A stretch of DNA of 24,287 nt from Bordetella parapertussis. GTDB lineage: Bacteria > Pseudomonadota > Gammaproteobacteria > Burkholderiales > SG8-41. Below, one piece after another: positions 1 through 7,959 of this stretch. The notes below the pieces were generated by a model, which was not told the origin of the DNA, did not search any database, and worked only from the letters and a program-made list of their open reading frames with translations. The stretch is taken from assembly GCA_945870465.1 (NCBI GenBank), contig CAMBSS010000051.1, forward strand, positions 1 through 24,287, written 5' to 3'. Within the stretch, counting starts at the first letter, position 1, and the number at the start of each line of letters is the position of its first letter. Both the position numbers and the translations under genes were made by a program.

Positions 1-67
1 CCAGCGCGGAGCCGCCGCCGGCATCCGTCGCCGTGCGCATGATCTTGCTGTTGTCGTTGTCTGCCAT
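1..67 (-). CDS. Unidentified protein, N-terminal fragment cut by window edge
   Basis: An ATG on the minus strand at 67 opens a reading frame of 22 codons with no stop up to the window edge. It reads MADNDNSKIMRTATDAGGGS and continues. A weak CAGG Shine-Dalgarno-like stretch lies 9 nt upstream. The gene would run divergently from the dipeptidase at 377 and share the intergenic region with it. There is too little sequence to name a family. The start is plausible rather than proven. Confidence 0.45.
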   Translation of the reverse strand, partial: MADNDNSKIMRTATDAGGGSAL

Positions 68-376
68 GATGTGATGCCTGATTGTGAATTCTCGTTACTT
101 TACCTTAGAGTGCCTAACATAATGAAACACGTGTGCGTTGCAACCAGAATTGGTGAGGGCAAGGGGCCCGGTGAAGCCAATACTTACTGTATTGGCAAGA
201 CGAGCAACGCGGCCACCGCCGATTCTGGCTGCAACCCTTCGGGCTGCCACGAGTTTTGGCCCATGGCGTTGTCGAAAGTCCCTTGCTTAGAATGACTAAG
301 CCGCGGGACTTTCTTCTAGCCCTGAGCCAAAATCGTGACAGCGCATCACGCGTTTTACCATGTTAGGGACTCCCAG
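68..376. other. Divergent intergenic region, 309 nt
   Basis: This gap separates the minus-strand start at 67 from the dipeptidase start at 377. I see no convincing reading frame in it. It is less GC-rich than the flanking genes over roughly 80-200 and contains the strong inverted repeat listed separately at 252-329. No promoter matched a sigma70 consensus well enough to report. Confidence 0.5.
252..329. repeat. Inverted repeat / long imperfect hairpin upstream of dipeptidase A
   Basis: The core is GAAAGTCCC at 274-282 pairing perfectly with GGGACTTTC at 305-313. Inside it CTTAG (286-290) pairs with CTAAG (296-300) around an AATGA loop. Outer flanks TTTTGGCCCA and TGAGCCAAAA extend the pairing imperfectly. 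There is no U tract after it, so it is not a standard terminator. It ends about 48 nt before the dipeptidase start. It could be an operator, a 5' leader structure or a decayed palindromic element. Confidence 0.6.
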
Positions 377-1408
377 ATGAGCAAAGTAGCGCAACCCGAG
401 CCGAAAGTTTTTGCGGGCGAACAGGCAAAACAGTTCCACCAGAAAACCCTGGTGTGGGACTGCCTGTCGCTCTATTACATACTCGAAGAACACTACGCGC
501 AGCAGTCACTCGACGGCGGCGTCAACGTAGTGAATGCCACGTTCGGCACCGAGGACGACTGGGAAACGGTTCTGCGCAATTTTGAGAAGGGCCTGCAGAG
601 AATCGAAAAAAGCCCGCTGCTGAAACTCGCACTCTGCGCTGACGACATTCTGCAGGCGCAGAAGGAGGGCAAGCTCGCCATCGTGATCGGCACGCAGGGC
701 TCGTCTTTCATCGAAAAAGAGCTGTATCGCGTCGAATTGCTGTACCGGCTCGGCATGCGAATCTGCGGACTGGCCTACACCGGCGGCACTTTGCACGCCG
801 ACGGCTGTGGCGAGCGCCGCGATGCCGGCGTGTCGTACCTCGGCCGCGACTTGATCGACATCGTGAACGGTTTGCCGATGTGGCTCGACATTTCGCATTG
901 CGGGCACCGCACGCGCGCGGAGGCGGTGGTGCTGGCGCGCGCGCCAGTGTGCACGCATTCGAATGCTTACGGCCTGAATGCCAACGATCGCAACACGACC
1001 GACGAAACCGCCAAGGCTATTGTCGCCAAAGGCGGCATGTTCGGCGTGTGCGGACTGGCGAAAACCGTGTGGCCGCAGGATGCGACGCTGGCTCACATTG
1101 CCAACCACATCGATTACTACAGCAAACTCATCGGGCCAGAGAATGTCGGCTTCGGCTGTGATTTCGTCGCAGCCTATAAAGCGTCGGGCGTGATTCTGCC
1201 TGCATCGAAACGCTGGCGCACGCTGCGCCCGGATGTGTTCGGTACGGTCGATGAGTTCCTGACCTTGAGCTATCCCGAAGGGCTGACGCAGATCCGCGAA
1301 TTGCCGAATCTCACGCAGACCTTATTTGACCGCAAATACAGCGAGGACCAGATCGCCGGCATCATGGGCGGCAACTGGCTCCGCACTTTCAAAAAATTCG
1401 TGGGGTGA
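377..1408 (+). CDS. Peptidase M19 (membrane/renal dipeptidase) family protein A, altered metal site
   Basis: This 343-residue protein has the M19 TIM-barrel layout. The LDISH motif supplies His174, CTHSNAY supplies His194, NANDRN supplies Arg205 and GFGCDF supplies Asp262, matching the zinc, substrate and base positions of renal dipeptidase. The N-terminal ligand motif, normally D-x-H-x-D, reads DCLSL at residues 28-32, and the bridging Glu position reads Gln107 (IGTQG). One metal site therefore looks lost, so the substrate may not be an ordinary dipeptide. There is no signal peptide, so it is probably cytosolic. The ATG at 377 is preferred over 335 because AGGGA lies 7 nt upstream. Bug1 follows immediately and is probably co-transcribed. 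Confidence 0.85.
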   Translation: MSKVAQPEPKVFAGEQAKQFHQKTLVWDCLSLYYILEEHYAQQSLDGGVNVVNATFGTEDDWETVLRNFEKGLQRIEKSPLLKLALCADDILQAQKEGKLAIVIGTQGSSFIEKELYRVELLYRLGMRICGLAYTGGTLHADGCGERRDAGVSYLGRDLIDIVNGLPMWLDISHCGHRTRAEAVVLARAPVCTHSNAYGLNANDRNTTDETAKAIVAKGGMFGVCGLAKTVWPQDATLAHIANHIDYYSKLIGPENVGFGCDFVAAYKASGVILPASKRWRTLRPDVFGTVDEFLTLSYPEGLTQIRELPNLTQTLFDRKYSEDQIAGIMGGNWLRTFKKFVG

Positions 1409-1413
1409 TGACG

Positions 1414-2379
1414 ATGAATCCGCTATCAAAATGTTGTCTTGCCATGGCGTTTGCAGCGCTGGCACCCATGCAGGCTCTCGCGCAGGCGTGGCCCTCCAAG
1501 CCGGTGAGACTCGTTGCGCCCTTCGGTGCCGGTTCAGTGCTCGACACCATGATGCGCGCGATGCAGAACGAATTGTCGGCCGCACTCGGCCAGCCGGTCA
1601 TCATCGAATCGCGACCGGGCGCTGGCGGCACCGTGGGCACTCTGGGTGTTGCCAAGGGCCCGGCGGACGGTTACACCTTCCTGATCGCGGCCAACAGCCA
1701 CAACATCAACGGTTCGGTGTATTCGAACCTTGCCTACGATCCGCTGAAGGATTTTACGGCGGCAGCCTCGGTCGGTATCACTGGCTACATCATGATGGTG
1801 CCGGCATCGTTGGCGGCAAAAAACATCGGCGAGTTCATCCAGCTCGCCAAGGCGAAGCCCGGCATGGTTTATCCGTCGGCCGGCAAAGGCAGTGCCACGC
1901 ATTTGTCGATGGCGTACCTGGTGAACATGGCAGGCATCGACATGCTGCACGTGCCATACAAGAGCACCGGCGACGCAGTGCTTGAAGTGATGGCAGGCCG
2001 CGGCGCAGCGATGATAGGCGCGAATATCGCGGTGATGCCATATGCGAACGACAGCCGCGTGCGCCTCCTGGGTGTCACTACCACGGCGCGCAGCAAGTTT
2101 CTGCCCGAGGTGCCGACGCTGTCTGAAAGCGGCCTGCGCGGCTACGAGTTCGACAGCTGGCTGGGATTGCTGGCGCCCGCAGCCACGCCGCGCGAAATCG
2201 TCGAGCGCATGAATGCTGAAATCGGCAGGCAGTTGCGCAACCCGGAGGTGGCGGAGCGTCTGGCCAAGCAGGGCATAGAGACCCGCGCGATGACGCCCGA
2301 GAACATGAACAAGATGCTGGTGGTCGATTTCGAGCGCATGGCGAAAGTGGTGAAGATAGCCGGCGCGAAAGAAGAATGA
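1414..2379 (+). CDS. Bug-family TTT substrate-binding protein, Bug1
   Basis: A periplasmic solute-binding protein of 321 residues. A signal peptide covers about residues 1-25, ending in LAQA. The mature part opens with WPSKPVRLVAPFGAG, followed by the PGAGG...ADGYTF and YDPLKDF blocks and the VPYKSTG loop that shape the Bug carboxylate pocket. ATG codons at 1408 and 1414 are both possible; GGGG at 1402-1405 gives 8 nt spacing only to 1414. The gene starts 5 nt after dipeptidase A, so the two are almost certainly one transcript, suggesting that this receptor binds a substrate or precursor of that enzyme. The pocket aspartate region reads SVLDTMMR, slightly unlike its neighbours. Confidence 0.93.
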   Translation: MNPLSKCCLAMAFAALAPMQALAQAWPSKPVRLVAPFGAGSVLDTMMRAMQNELSAALGQPVIIESRPGAGGTVGTLGVAKGPADGYTFLIAANSHNINGSVYSNLAYDPLKDFTAAASVGITGYIMMVPASLAAKNIGEFIQLAKAKPGMVYPSAGKGSATHLSMAYLVNMAGIDMLHVPYKSTGDAVLEVMAGRGAAMIGANIAVMPYANDSRVRLLGVTTTARSKFLPEVPTLSESGLRGYEFDSWLGLLAPAATPREIVERMNAEIGRQLRNPEVAERLAKQGIETRAMTPENMNKMLVVDFERMAKVVKIAGAKEE

Positions 2380-2462
2380 TCTGACCGGCGCAGCCGGCCG
2401 CGTACGTTTCATGATCCGTGGCGAGGTCGCCGCAACCGTCGAAAAAAAGTTAAAGACGATAC

Positions 2463-2581
2463 GCAACCGCCGATGGACGCAGATGAACGCAGATGAACGC
2501 AGATAAGTTCTAAATGCCCCAAAATGAAACTGCAGTGACTCTGGTTTTTGTCGGCGTGAATCGGCGTCTATCGGCGGTTGC
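2463..2581. repeat. Dispersed palindromic repeat, copy 1
   Basis: The left arm at 2463-2507 begins GCAACCGCCGATGGACGC and continues with a 10-nt step of ACGCAGATGA. The right arm at 2551-2581 reads in the opposite sense and ends ATCGGCGGTTGC, the exact reverse complement of the left start. A unique centre of about 43 nt separates the arms. Two further copies lie at 10862-10997 and 21328-21434, with the same termini and unrelated centres. It sits between two same-strand genes. Confidence 0.85.
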
Positions 2582-2633
2582 TTTCCGTTTTTTTAAGATG
2601 ATTTAAAATTATTCACGATCGGGAGATAGAGAA

Positions 2634-3587
2634 ATGTGCCGTTGGTTAATGGTGTTGATTTCTTTGCTGGGCGCGGCGGGCGCGATTGCGCAGAGCTATC
2701 CGCAAAAACCGGTGCGCCTGGTGGTGCCGTTCGCGGCGGGCAGCGCGACCGATATCGTTGCGCGCCTGCTGGCGCAAGGCCTGTCCGAGCGCATGAAAGC
2801 GACTTTCGTGGTGGAAAACCGCGCGGGTGCAAACGGCTCGATCGCCGCAGAATACGTGGCAAAAGCCGCTGCCGACGGCTATACGCTGATGGTGGCGACC
2901 ACCAGCTCGCATTCGCAGGCGTCGTTGATGATGAAAGGCGTGACGTACGACGGGCTCAAGGATTTCACGCCGATCGCCGGCGTCGGCGGTGTGCCGTTCG
3001 TGATCGTGGTGCACCCGTCGCTGCCGGTGAAGAACGTGCGTGAACTGATCGCGTTTGCCAAAGCGCGTCCCGGCCAGCTGACTTACGGCACGCCGAGCGG
3101 TACCGCGACGATCTGCATGGAAACTCTCAAGCTCAAGACCGGCATCGACCTGGCGCAGGTTTCGTACAAGAGCAGCCCGCAGGCAGTGACCGAACTCATT
3201 GCCGGGCAGATCACTTCGATCTGCTCGGACTTCGCGACTGCGGCCACGCATATTGCATCCGGCAAAGTCCGCGCACTGGCGATGACGACTGACAAGCGTT
3301 CGTCCGAACTGCCGAATGTGCCGACGCTGAAAGAATCGGCGGGTGATTTTCCAGAAATCCGCTCGTGGCAGGGCGTAGTCGGCCCGCGCGGCGTGCCGCG
3401 TGAAATCGTCGAAGCGCTCAGCAAGGAAGTGCTTGCGGTTACTGCCGTGCCAGATTTCCGCACCCGGCTGGCGCCGCTGGGTTTCGAATTGCTGCCGCTC
3501 AACGCCGCTCAGCTCAGCGCCTATATGGCCAGCGAGTTCGACAAGTGGGCGAAGCTCGCCAAAGCGGCGCGCATCGAGCCCCAATAG
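2634..3587 (+). CDS. Bug-family TTT substrate-binding protein, Bug2 (atypical ligand loop)
   Basis: A 317-residue Bug receptor with a signal peptide ending about residue 19 (AIA before QSYP). The first domain is conventional, with YPQKPVRLVVPFAAGS, AADGYTL and YDGLKDF. The second-domain ligand loop is unusual: the expected SSGxGSxxHL reads YGTPSGTATICME, and the expected PYKG reads SYKSSP, so the usual His and Gly are missing. This suggests a different ligand from the other receptors here. GGGAGA at 2621-2626, 7 nt before ATG 2634, fixes the start. The palindromic repeat separates it from Bug1, and dipeptidase B follows after 15 nt, so it probably pairs with that enzyme. Confidence 0.92.
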   Translation: MCRWLMVLISLLGAAGAIAQSYPQKPVRLVVPFAAGSATDIVARLLAQGLSERMKATFVVENRAGANGSIAAEYVAKAAADGYTLMVATTSSHSQASLMMKGVTYDGLKDFTPIAGVGGVPFVIVVHPSLPVKNVRELIAFAKARPGQLTYGTPSGTATICMETLKLKTGIDLAQVSYKSSPQAVTELIAGQITSICSDFATAATHIASGKVRALAMTTDKRSSELPNVPTLKESAGDFPEIRSWQGVVGPRGVPREIVEALSKEVLAVTAVPDFRTRLAPLGFELLPLNAAQLSAYMASEFDKWAKLAKAARIEPQ

Positions 3588-3602
3588 CTGAAAGGTATTC
3601 CG

Positions 3603-4619
3603 ATGGCCGAAAAATCTGCAACTGTTTCTCCTGAGGCACGCGCGTTGCATGGGAAGTCGATCGTGCTCGACGGGCTGACGCCTTTTTACACGCTGGACGA
3701 ACCGTATACCGCGAGCCTGATCGAAGGCGGCATCAGCGGCGCTCTGTTGAGCGTCGTGTCGGATGCAACGTGGGACGTGACCTTGCAGCGTACCGAGACA
3801 GCGCTGGAGAAGATTGAAAAGAGCCCGCACCTGATGCTCGCCACCAAGGCGGCCGACTTCAAGACCGCCAAGGCTCAGGGCAAGATCGCGATGATGCTGA
3901 TCACGCAGGCTGTCGACATGATAGGCAACGACCTCAAGCGCGTCGGCATCATGCACCGGCTGGGCTTTCGCATTCTCGGGCTCTGCTATACGTTCGCCAA
4001 CCTGGTCGGCGACGGCTGCGGCGAGCGGCGCAACGCCGGCGTGAGCTTTCTCGGCCGCGAGTTGATTGCAGCGGTCAACGAATTGCCGATGATGCTCGAC
4101 GTGTCGCACTCGGGGCATCTGACGTCGCTCGAAGCCGTTGAGCTGGCGCGCGCGCCTTGTGTCACGCACGGCAATGCGTATGCGGTGACGGCCAACGACC
4201 GCAACAAAAAAGACGAGGTGCTGAAAATCGTCGCGGCCAAAGGCGGCGTAATTGGCTTGTGCGGGTTGCCGCGCTCCGTGCATCATCCCGACCCGACGCT
4301 TGCCCACATGCTCGACCATCTCGATTACCTGGTTAAATTCATGGGCGCCGAGCACGTCGGTATGGGGCTCGATTACGTTGAAGGTTACAAGGACGCGGGC
4401 GTCGTCTTGCCGCAATCGGTACGCAACCGCACGCTGCGGCCGGATATTTTCGGCAGCGTGGATGATTTCCTGAACCAGAATTATCCGCGCGGGCTGGAAG
4501 ACATCCGCAAGACACCCAACCTGACCCAGGGCATGGTGGAACGCGGCTACGACGAGAAAAATATGCGCTGGGTGCTCGGCGAAAGCTGGGTGCGCGCCAT
4601 CGCAAAAAATATCGGCTGA
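3603..4619 (+). CDS. Peptidase M19 (membrane/renal dipeptidase) family protein B, altered metal site
   Basis: A 338-residue paralogue of dipeptidase A, similar along its whole length, with shared blocks such as DGCGERR and TLRPD. It keeps His169 (LDVSH), His189 (VTHGNAY), Arg200 (TANDRN) and Asp257 (GMGLDY). Like A, it lacks the N-terminal H-x-D ligands (DGLTP at 23-27) and has Gln102 where the bridging Glu is expected. Sharing of these changes by both copies argues for an ancient subfamily trait rather than decay. There is no signal peptide. AAAGG 7 nt before the ATG sets the start. It lies between Bug2 and Bug3 with short gaps, as part of one operon. Confidence 0.87.
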   Translation: MAEKSATVSPEARALHGKSIVLDGLTPFYTLDEPYTASLIEGGISGALLSVVSDATWDVTLQRTETALEKIEKSPHLMLATKAADFKTAKAQGKIAMMLITQAVDMIGNDLKRVGIMHRLGFRILGLCYTFANLVGDGCGERRNAGVSFLGRELIAAVNELPMMLDVSHSGHLTSLEAVELARAPCVTHGNAYAVTANDRNKKDEVLKIVAAKGGVIGLCGLPRSVHHPDPTLAHMLDHLDYLVKFMGAEHVGMGLDYVEGYKDAGVVLPQSVRNRTLRPDIFGSVDDFLNQNYPRGLEDIRKTPNLTQGMVERGYDEKNMRWVLGESWVRAIAKNIG

Positions 4620-4634
4620 CCGGGGAAAATTTAC

Positions 4635-4640
4635 GGGGAG
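4635..4640 (+). promoter_or_regulatory. Ribosome-binding site selecting the GTG start of Bug3
   Basis: GGGGAG abuts the ATG at 4641 with no spacer but lies 6 nt before the GTG at 4647, the normal distance. This favours GTG as the initiator. Both choices keep the same signal peptide core. Confidence 0.55.
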
Positions 4641-4646
4641 ATGCAC

Positions 4647-5615
4647 GTGAACCAACGTATTCGCCGCACCGTATTGATCGCGACTGTTTTATTGTTTTCC
4701 GGCGCCGCGCATGCGCAGACTTATCCGGCGAAGCCGATACGCATCATCGCGCCGTTTTCAGCGGGCGCCAGCACCGACATTGTCGGGCGCCTGCTGGCGG
4801 CGAAGCTGACCGAAAGCTGGGGGCAAACCGTCATCGTCGAGAACCGGCCCGGCGCCGGCGGCATCGTCGGTGCGACGTTCGTGGCGAAGGCAGCACCAGA
4901 CGGCTACACGCTGCTGATGGGATCGGTCGGCAGTCTCGGCACGATAGGGCTGCGCAAAAATCCTCCGTACGACCCGCTGAAGGATTTCGCACCGATCACG
5001 CTCGGTGTACGTGCCGCAAGCGCATTGGTCATTCATCCGTCGCTGCCGGTCACCACTGTCAAGCAGTTGATCGCCTTTGCGCGTGCGCATCCGGGCGATC
5101 TCAATTACGCATCGTCGGGTATTGGTTCGCCCAGCCACCTGGCGATGGAGTTTTTTAATTCGGTGGCGGGTATCAAGACCGTGCACATACCGTTCAAAGG
5201 GCCGGCCGAGGCGACCACCGAATTGCTGACGGGCCGTTCGCACATGATCATACAAAGCGCAGTGTCTACTCTGCAACATCTGCAGTCCGGCCGCATACGC
5301 GTGCTGGCTACTACCGGACTCAAACGCATGACCGAGCTCCCGGACGTCCCGACCATGATAGAGGCGGGGGTCGCCGGTTATGATGTCTACGTATGGTATG
5401 GCGTGCTCGCGCCCGCCGGCACACCGCAGGAAATCGTCATGCGGCTTAACCACGAGCTGGTGCGCATATTCAATCTCCCCGACATCAAGGCGAAATTGCT
5501 GGCGCAGGGCGGCGAGCTGGCAACCGGCAGCCCGGCGGATTTCACCGAATTCATACGCAACGACGTTGCGAAGTGGAACAGGGTGATACGCGCGGCGAAT
5601 ATCGAGCAGGAGTGA
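4647..5615 (+). CDS. Bug-family TTT substrate-binding protein, Bug3
   Basis: A 322-residue receptor from GTG 4647 (324 from ATG 4641). The signal peptide has an RIRR n-region and cleaves near residue 23 (AHA before QTYP). The mature protein shows canonical Bug blocks: TYPAKPIRIIAPFSAG, NRPGAGG, APDGYTLL and YDPLKDF. It also has the SSGIGSPSHL ligand loop and an IPFKG variant of the PYKG motif. The C-terminal VWYGVLAPAGTPQEIV hinge block is intact. It starts 27 nt after dipeptidase B and is probably in that operon. Bug4 follows with a longer gap. Confidence 0.92.
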   Translation: MNQRIRRTVLIATVLLFSGAAHAQTYPAKPIRIIAPFSAGASTDIVGRLLAAKLTESWGQTVIVENRPGAGGIVGATFVAKAAPDGYTLLMGSVGSLGTIGLRKNPPYDPLKDFAPITLGVRAASALVIHPSLPVTTVKQLIAFARAHPGDLNYASSGIGSPSHLAMEFFNSVAGIKTVHIPFKGPAEATTELLTGRSHMIIQSAVSTLQHLQSGRIRVLATTGLKRMTELPDVPTMIEAGVAGYDVYVWYGVLAPAGTPQEIVMRLNHELVRIFNLPDIKAKLLAQGGELATGSPADFTEFIRNDVAKWNRVIRAANIEQE

Positions 5616-5688
5616 GGTTTTGAGCGTACTGGCATCGCTTCTGCGTTATATCCGACTTCTCTCACCATACGCTCAGGGGTCTTCTTCG

Positions 5689-6645
5689 ATGAAGCAAGCT
5701 ATTGCATTCGCCGTTCTTGCCTTCGCTGCCGCGGTAGTTTCGGCGCAATCCTATCCGTCGCGCCTGGTGCGCATGGTGGTCGCGTATCCTGCCGGCGGCA
5801 GCATCGATGTCGTCTCGCGTCTCGTCAACCAGCGGCTGACGTCGGCGCTGGGCCAGCAGTTCATCGTCGAGAACCGCGCCGGTGCCGCCGGCAACATCGG
5901 CACCGACTACGTCGCCAAGGCCACTGCCGATGGTTACGTGCTGCTGATGGGCAGTGCGGCTTCGATTTCTTCGGCGCCCGCGGTATATGCAAAGCTGCCG
6001 TACGATCCGGTGCGCGATCTCGCACCCATAATGCAGGTCGCCAACCAGCCCAACGTTCTCACTGCGCACCCGTCCGTGCCGGCGAAAACGCTGAAGGAAT
6101 TCATCGCGCTGGCCAAGGCCAATCCCGGCAAGTTCAATTACGGCTCGTCGGGCATAGGCGCATCGCAGCACATGACCGCGGAGTTGTTCGCAATGCTGAC
6201 CGGGGTCAAGATCGAGCACATCCCATACAAAGGCGGCACACCGGCGATGACCGACCTCATCAGCGGTCAGATCGATTTCATGTTCACGCCCGCGCCCAAT
6301 GCGATTGCTTTCGTGCAGAGCGGCAAGATCCGCGGCATCGCGGTCACCAGCCTCAAGCGCTCGAGCGCACTGCCCGAATTGCCGACGATGAACGAGTCGG
6401 GTTTGCAGGGATTCGAACTGCTGGGTTGGATAGGCTTGCTCGGTCCGGCCGGCACGCCGCGCGAAATCGTCGATCGCCTGAACGGCGAAGTGAACAAGAT
6501 GCTCGCTGCTGATATCCGGCAGAGGCTGACCGAGCTGGGGCTGGACGCAGTCGGCGGCACACCCGAGCAGTTCGCGGCGTTCATCCGGCAGGACATCGCA
6601 AAGTACGTGAAGATAGTGAAAGTCGCGGGCATTCCACCGCAGTAA
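5689..6645 (+). CDS. Bug-family TTT substrate-binding protein, Bug4
   Basis: A 318-residue receptor. The signal peptide MKQAIAFAVLAFAAAVVSA precedes QSYPSRLVRM. The first pocket motif reads VAYPAGGSIDVVSR, keeping the conserved Asp, and the second-domain loop is SSGIGASQHM with IPYKGG. A frame opens earlier at TTG 5620, but the ATG at 5689 gives a proper signal peptide and has AGGGG about 10 nt upstream. It is followed after 19 nt by the DUF1028 gene, so receptor and enzyme are probably co-expressed. The sequence matches Bug3 only at family level, so this is not a recent duplicate. Confidence 0.92.
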   Translation: MKQAIAFAVLAFAAAVVSAQSYPSRLVRMVVAYPAGGSIDVVSRLVNQRLTSALGQQFIVENRAGAAGNIGTDYVAKATADGYVLLMGSAASISSAPAVYAKLPYDPVRDLAPIMQVANQPNVLTAHPSVPAKTLKEFIALAKANPGKFNYGSSGIGASQHMTAELFAMLTGVKIEHIPYKGGTPAMTDLISGQIDFMFTPAPNAIAFVQSGKIRGIAVTSLKRSSALPELPTMNESGLQGFELLGWIGLLGPAGTPREIVDRLNGEVNKMLAADIRQRLTELGLDAVGGTPEQFAAFIRQDIAKYVKIVKVAGIPPQ

Positions 6646-6664
6646 AACCTGAGGAGTTTCAGCA

Positions 6665-7369
6665 ATGACTTTTGCAATTGCCGCGCGCTGCGCCGAAAGC
6701 GGGCGCCTGGGCGTGGCCATTTCAACGCGCGCGCTCGGCGTCACCGCGCGTTGTCCTTTTATCGCACCGGGCGTCGGCCTCGTCGTCACCATGGCGCGCA
6801 CCGATCCGCGGCTGGGTCCGCTCGGCATCAATCTGCTCAAGCTTGGTTACTCGGCTCAACGCACGCTCGACGAGGTTGCGGCGAGCGATCCGCACGTTGA
6901 ATGGCGGCAACTGTGCGTGATCGACCGCGATGGCAACGGCGTGGCACGCACCGGCAGTTCGAATAAAACGTGGTCGGGCGCGGTCACCGACAAGAACCTC
7001 GTCGCCATGGGCAACAATCTGAAAAGCGAGAAAACCGCCGGCGATATGGCCAAGGTGTGGCGTAGCGGGGCCAAACTCGCTTTCGCCGAACGGTTGCTGA
7101 CGGCGCTGGAAGCAGGGCGCGACGCGGGCGGGCAAAACGGCGGGCAGAATTCCGCTGGCCTCGTCATTTACGACCGAGAAATCTATCCCTATTACGACCT
7201 GCGGGTCGATGCGCACGATGAGCCGGTGGGCGAACTGCGCCGCGTGTTCGAACTGTATACGCCGCTTGCCGATTATTACTACGGGCGTCCGGGCGACCCG
7301 GAAGCTTTCGGTCGCGAGGAAGAATGGCTGGGCAAGCAGGGAAAAAAATCGCCGATTCAGGACAAATGA
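6665..7369 (+). CDS. DUF1028 family protein, Ntn-hydrolase-like
   Basis: A 234-residue protein beginning MTFAIAARCAESGRLGVAIS, the characteristic opening of DUF1028, in which the residue after Met is a candidate N-terminal nucleophile (Thr2). Later blocks also fit: GVGLVVTMA, the VIDRDGNG strand, AMGNNL and the C-terminal DLRVDAHDEPVGELRR. The family is assigned to the Ntn-hydrolase fold, whose members cleave amide bonds, but no substrate is established. GAGGAG at 6651-6656 is the ribosome-binding site. It follows Bug4 by 19 nt and overlaps the cupin start, so an amide-hydrolysing role in the same pathway is a reasonable inference. Confidence 0.85.
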   Translation: MTFAIAARCAESGRLGVAISTRALGVTARCPFIAPGVGLVVTMARTDPRLGPLGINLLKLGYSAQRTLDEVAASDPHVEWRQLCVIDRDGNGVARTGSSNKTWSGAVTDKNLVAMGNNLKSEKTAGDMAKVWRSGAKLAFAERLLTALEAGRDAGGQNGGQNSAGLVIYDREIYPYYDLRVDAHDEPVGELRRVFELYTPLADYYYGRPGDPEAFGREEEWLGKQGKKSPIQDK

Positions 7370-7959
7370 TGGATACGATTACGGCGGATAGAACGGCAGC
7401 GGTGAGTGCGACGTTGGCGCGAGTGCGCAAGATAGTCGGCGAAGCGGGCGCCAATCGCGAATCGCTCGAACGCGTCAGAGCGGAACTCATTACATTGGCG
7501 CAGCAGCGCGGCTTGTTTCCCGACAGTCATTTTCCGCCGCCGGGAGACAGCGAAGAAGCCACGCTGTACCGGGTCACCGAGGATGCCGACGGCAGCTATG
7601 CGCTTTATGTGTACCGGCCCAAGCCGGGCAAGGAAACGCCACCGCACAATCACACGACATGGGCAGTGGTCGCCGGCATCGAAGGCGAGGAACCGACGCG
7701 GTTCTACGAGCGTATCGGGCCGGGTGCAACGGCAACTCTGAAGTTGCAGCGGGAGTTTGCGGTGGGGCCCGGTCAGGCGGCTGCCTATCTGCCGGACGAT
7801 TTTCACAGCATCCATATTCGCGGCGAGCGCGCGATCTGCCATCTGCACCTTTACGGCCGGCGGCTTGAGGATCTGCTCGAACGCGAAAGTTACGATGCGG
7901 CAGCGGAGCGCTTTGTGAAATCGTACGCGAAGCCCGAGATGCTGGAGCCGCGCGCCTGA
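7369..7959 (+). CDS. Cupin / cysteine-dioxygenase-like metal-binding protein
   Basis: A 196-residue protein with a helical N-terminus (about 1-50) and a double-stranded beta-helix domain (about 65-165). The metal site is suggested by PPHNHTTW (His93, His95), GIEGEE (Glu105 or Glu107) and DDFHSIH (His146 or His149), the pattern of predicted cysteine-dioxygenase-type cupins. It could be a thiol dioxygenase or a sugar- or acid-binding cupin. The tandem ATGs at 7366 and 7369 overlap the DUF1028 stop; AGGA at 7359-7362 suits 7369 better. Translational coupling to DUF1028 is likely. The gene ends one base before the convergent Bug5 stop. Confidence 0.8.
   Translation: MDTITADRTAAVSATLARVRKIVGEAGANRESLERVRAELITLAQQRGLFPDSHFPPPGDSEEATLYRVTEDADGSYALYVYRPKPGKETPPHNHTTWAVVAGIEGEEPTRFYERIGPGATATLKLQREFAVGPGQAAAYLPDDFHSIHIRGERAICHLHLYGRRLEDLLERESYDAAAERFVKSYAKPEMLEPRA

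Noticed and set aside
71..295. Small open frame in the first intergenic region
   Set aside because: No ribosome-binding site, odd composition and overlap with the inverted repeat region; no family resemblance.
2384..2400. CCGGC-GCA-GCCGG hairpin after Bug1 as a terminator
   Set aside because: The stem is only 5 bp and no U tract follows.
2463..2507. Possible CRISPR or tandem-repeat array
   Set aside because: The 10-nt steps have no spacers and belong to one arm of the palindromic repeat also found at two other loci.
2646..4655. Antisense open frame of 669 codons across Bug2 and dipeptidase B
   Set aside because: It mirrors two well-supported genes, is rich in His, Arg and Ala as expected from reverse-strand high-GC codons, and shows no domain pattern.
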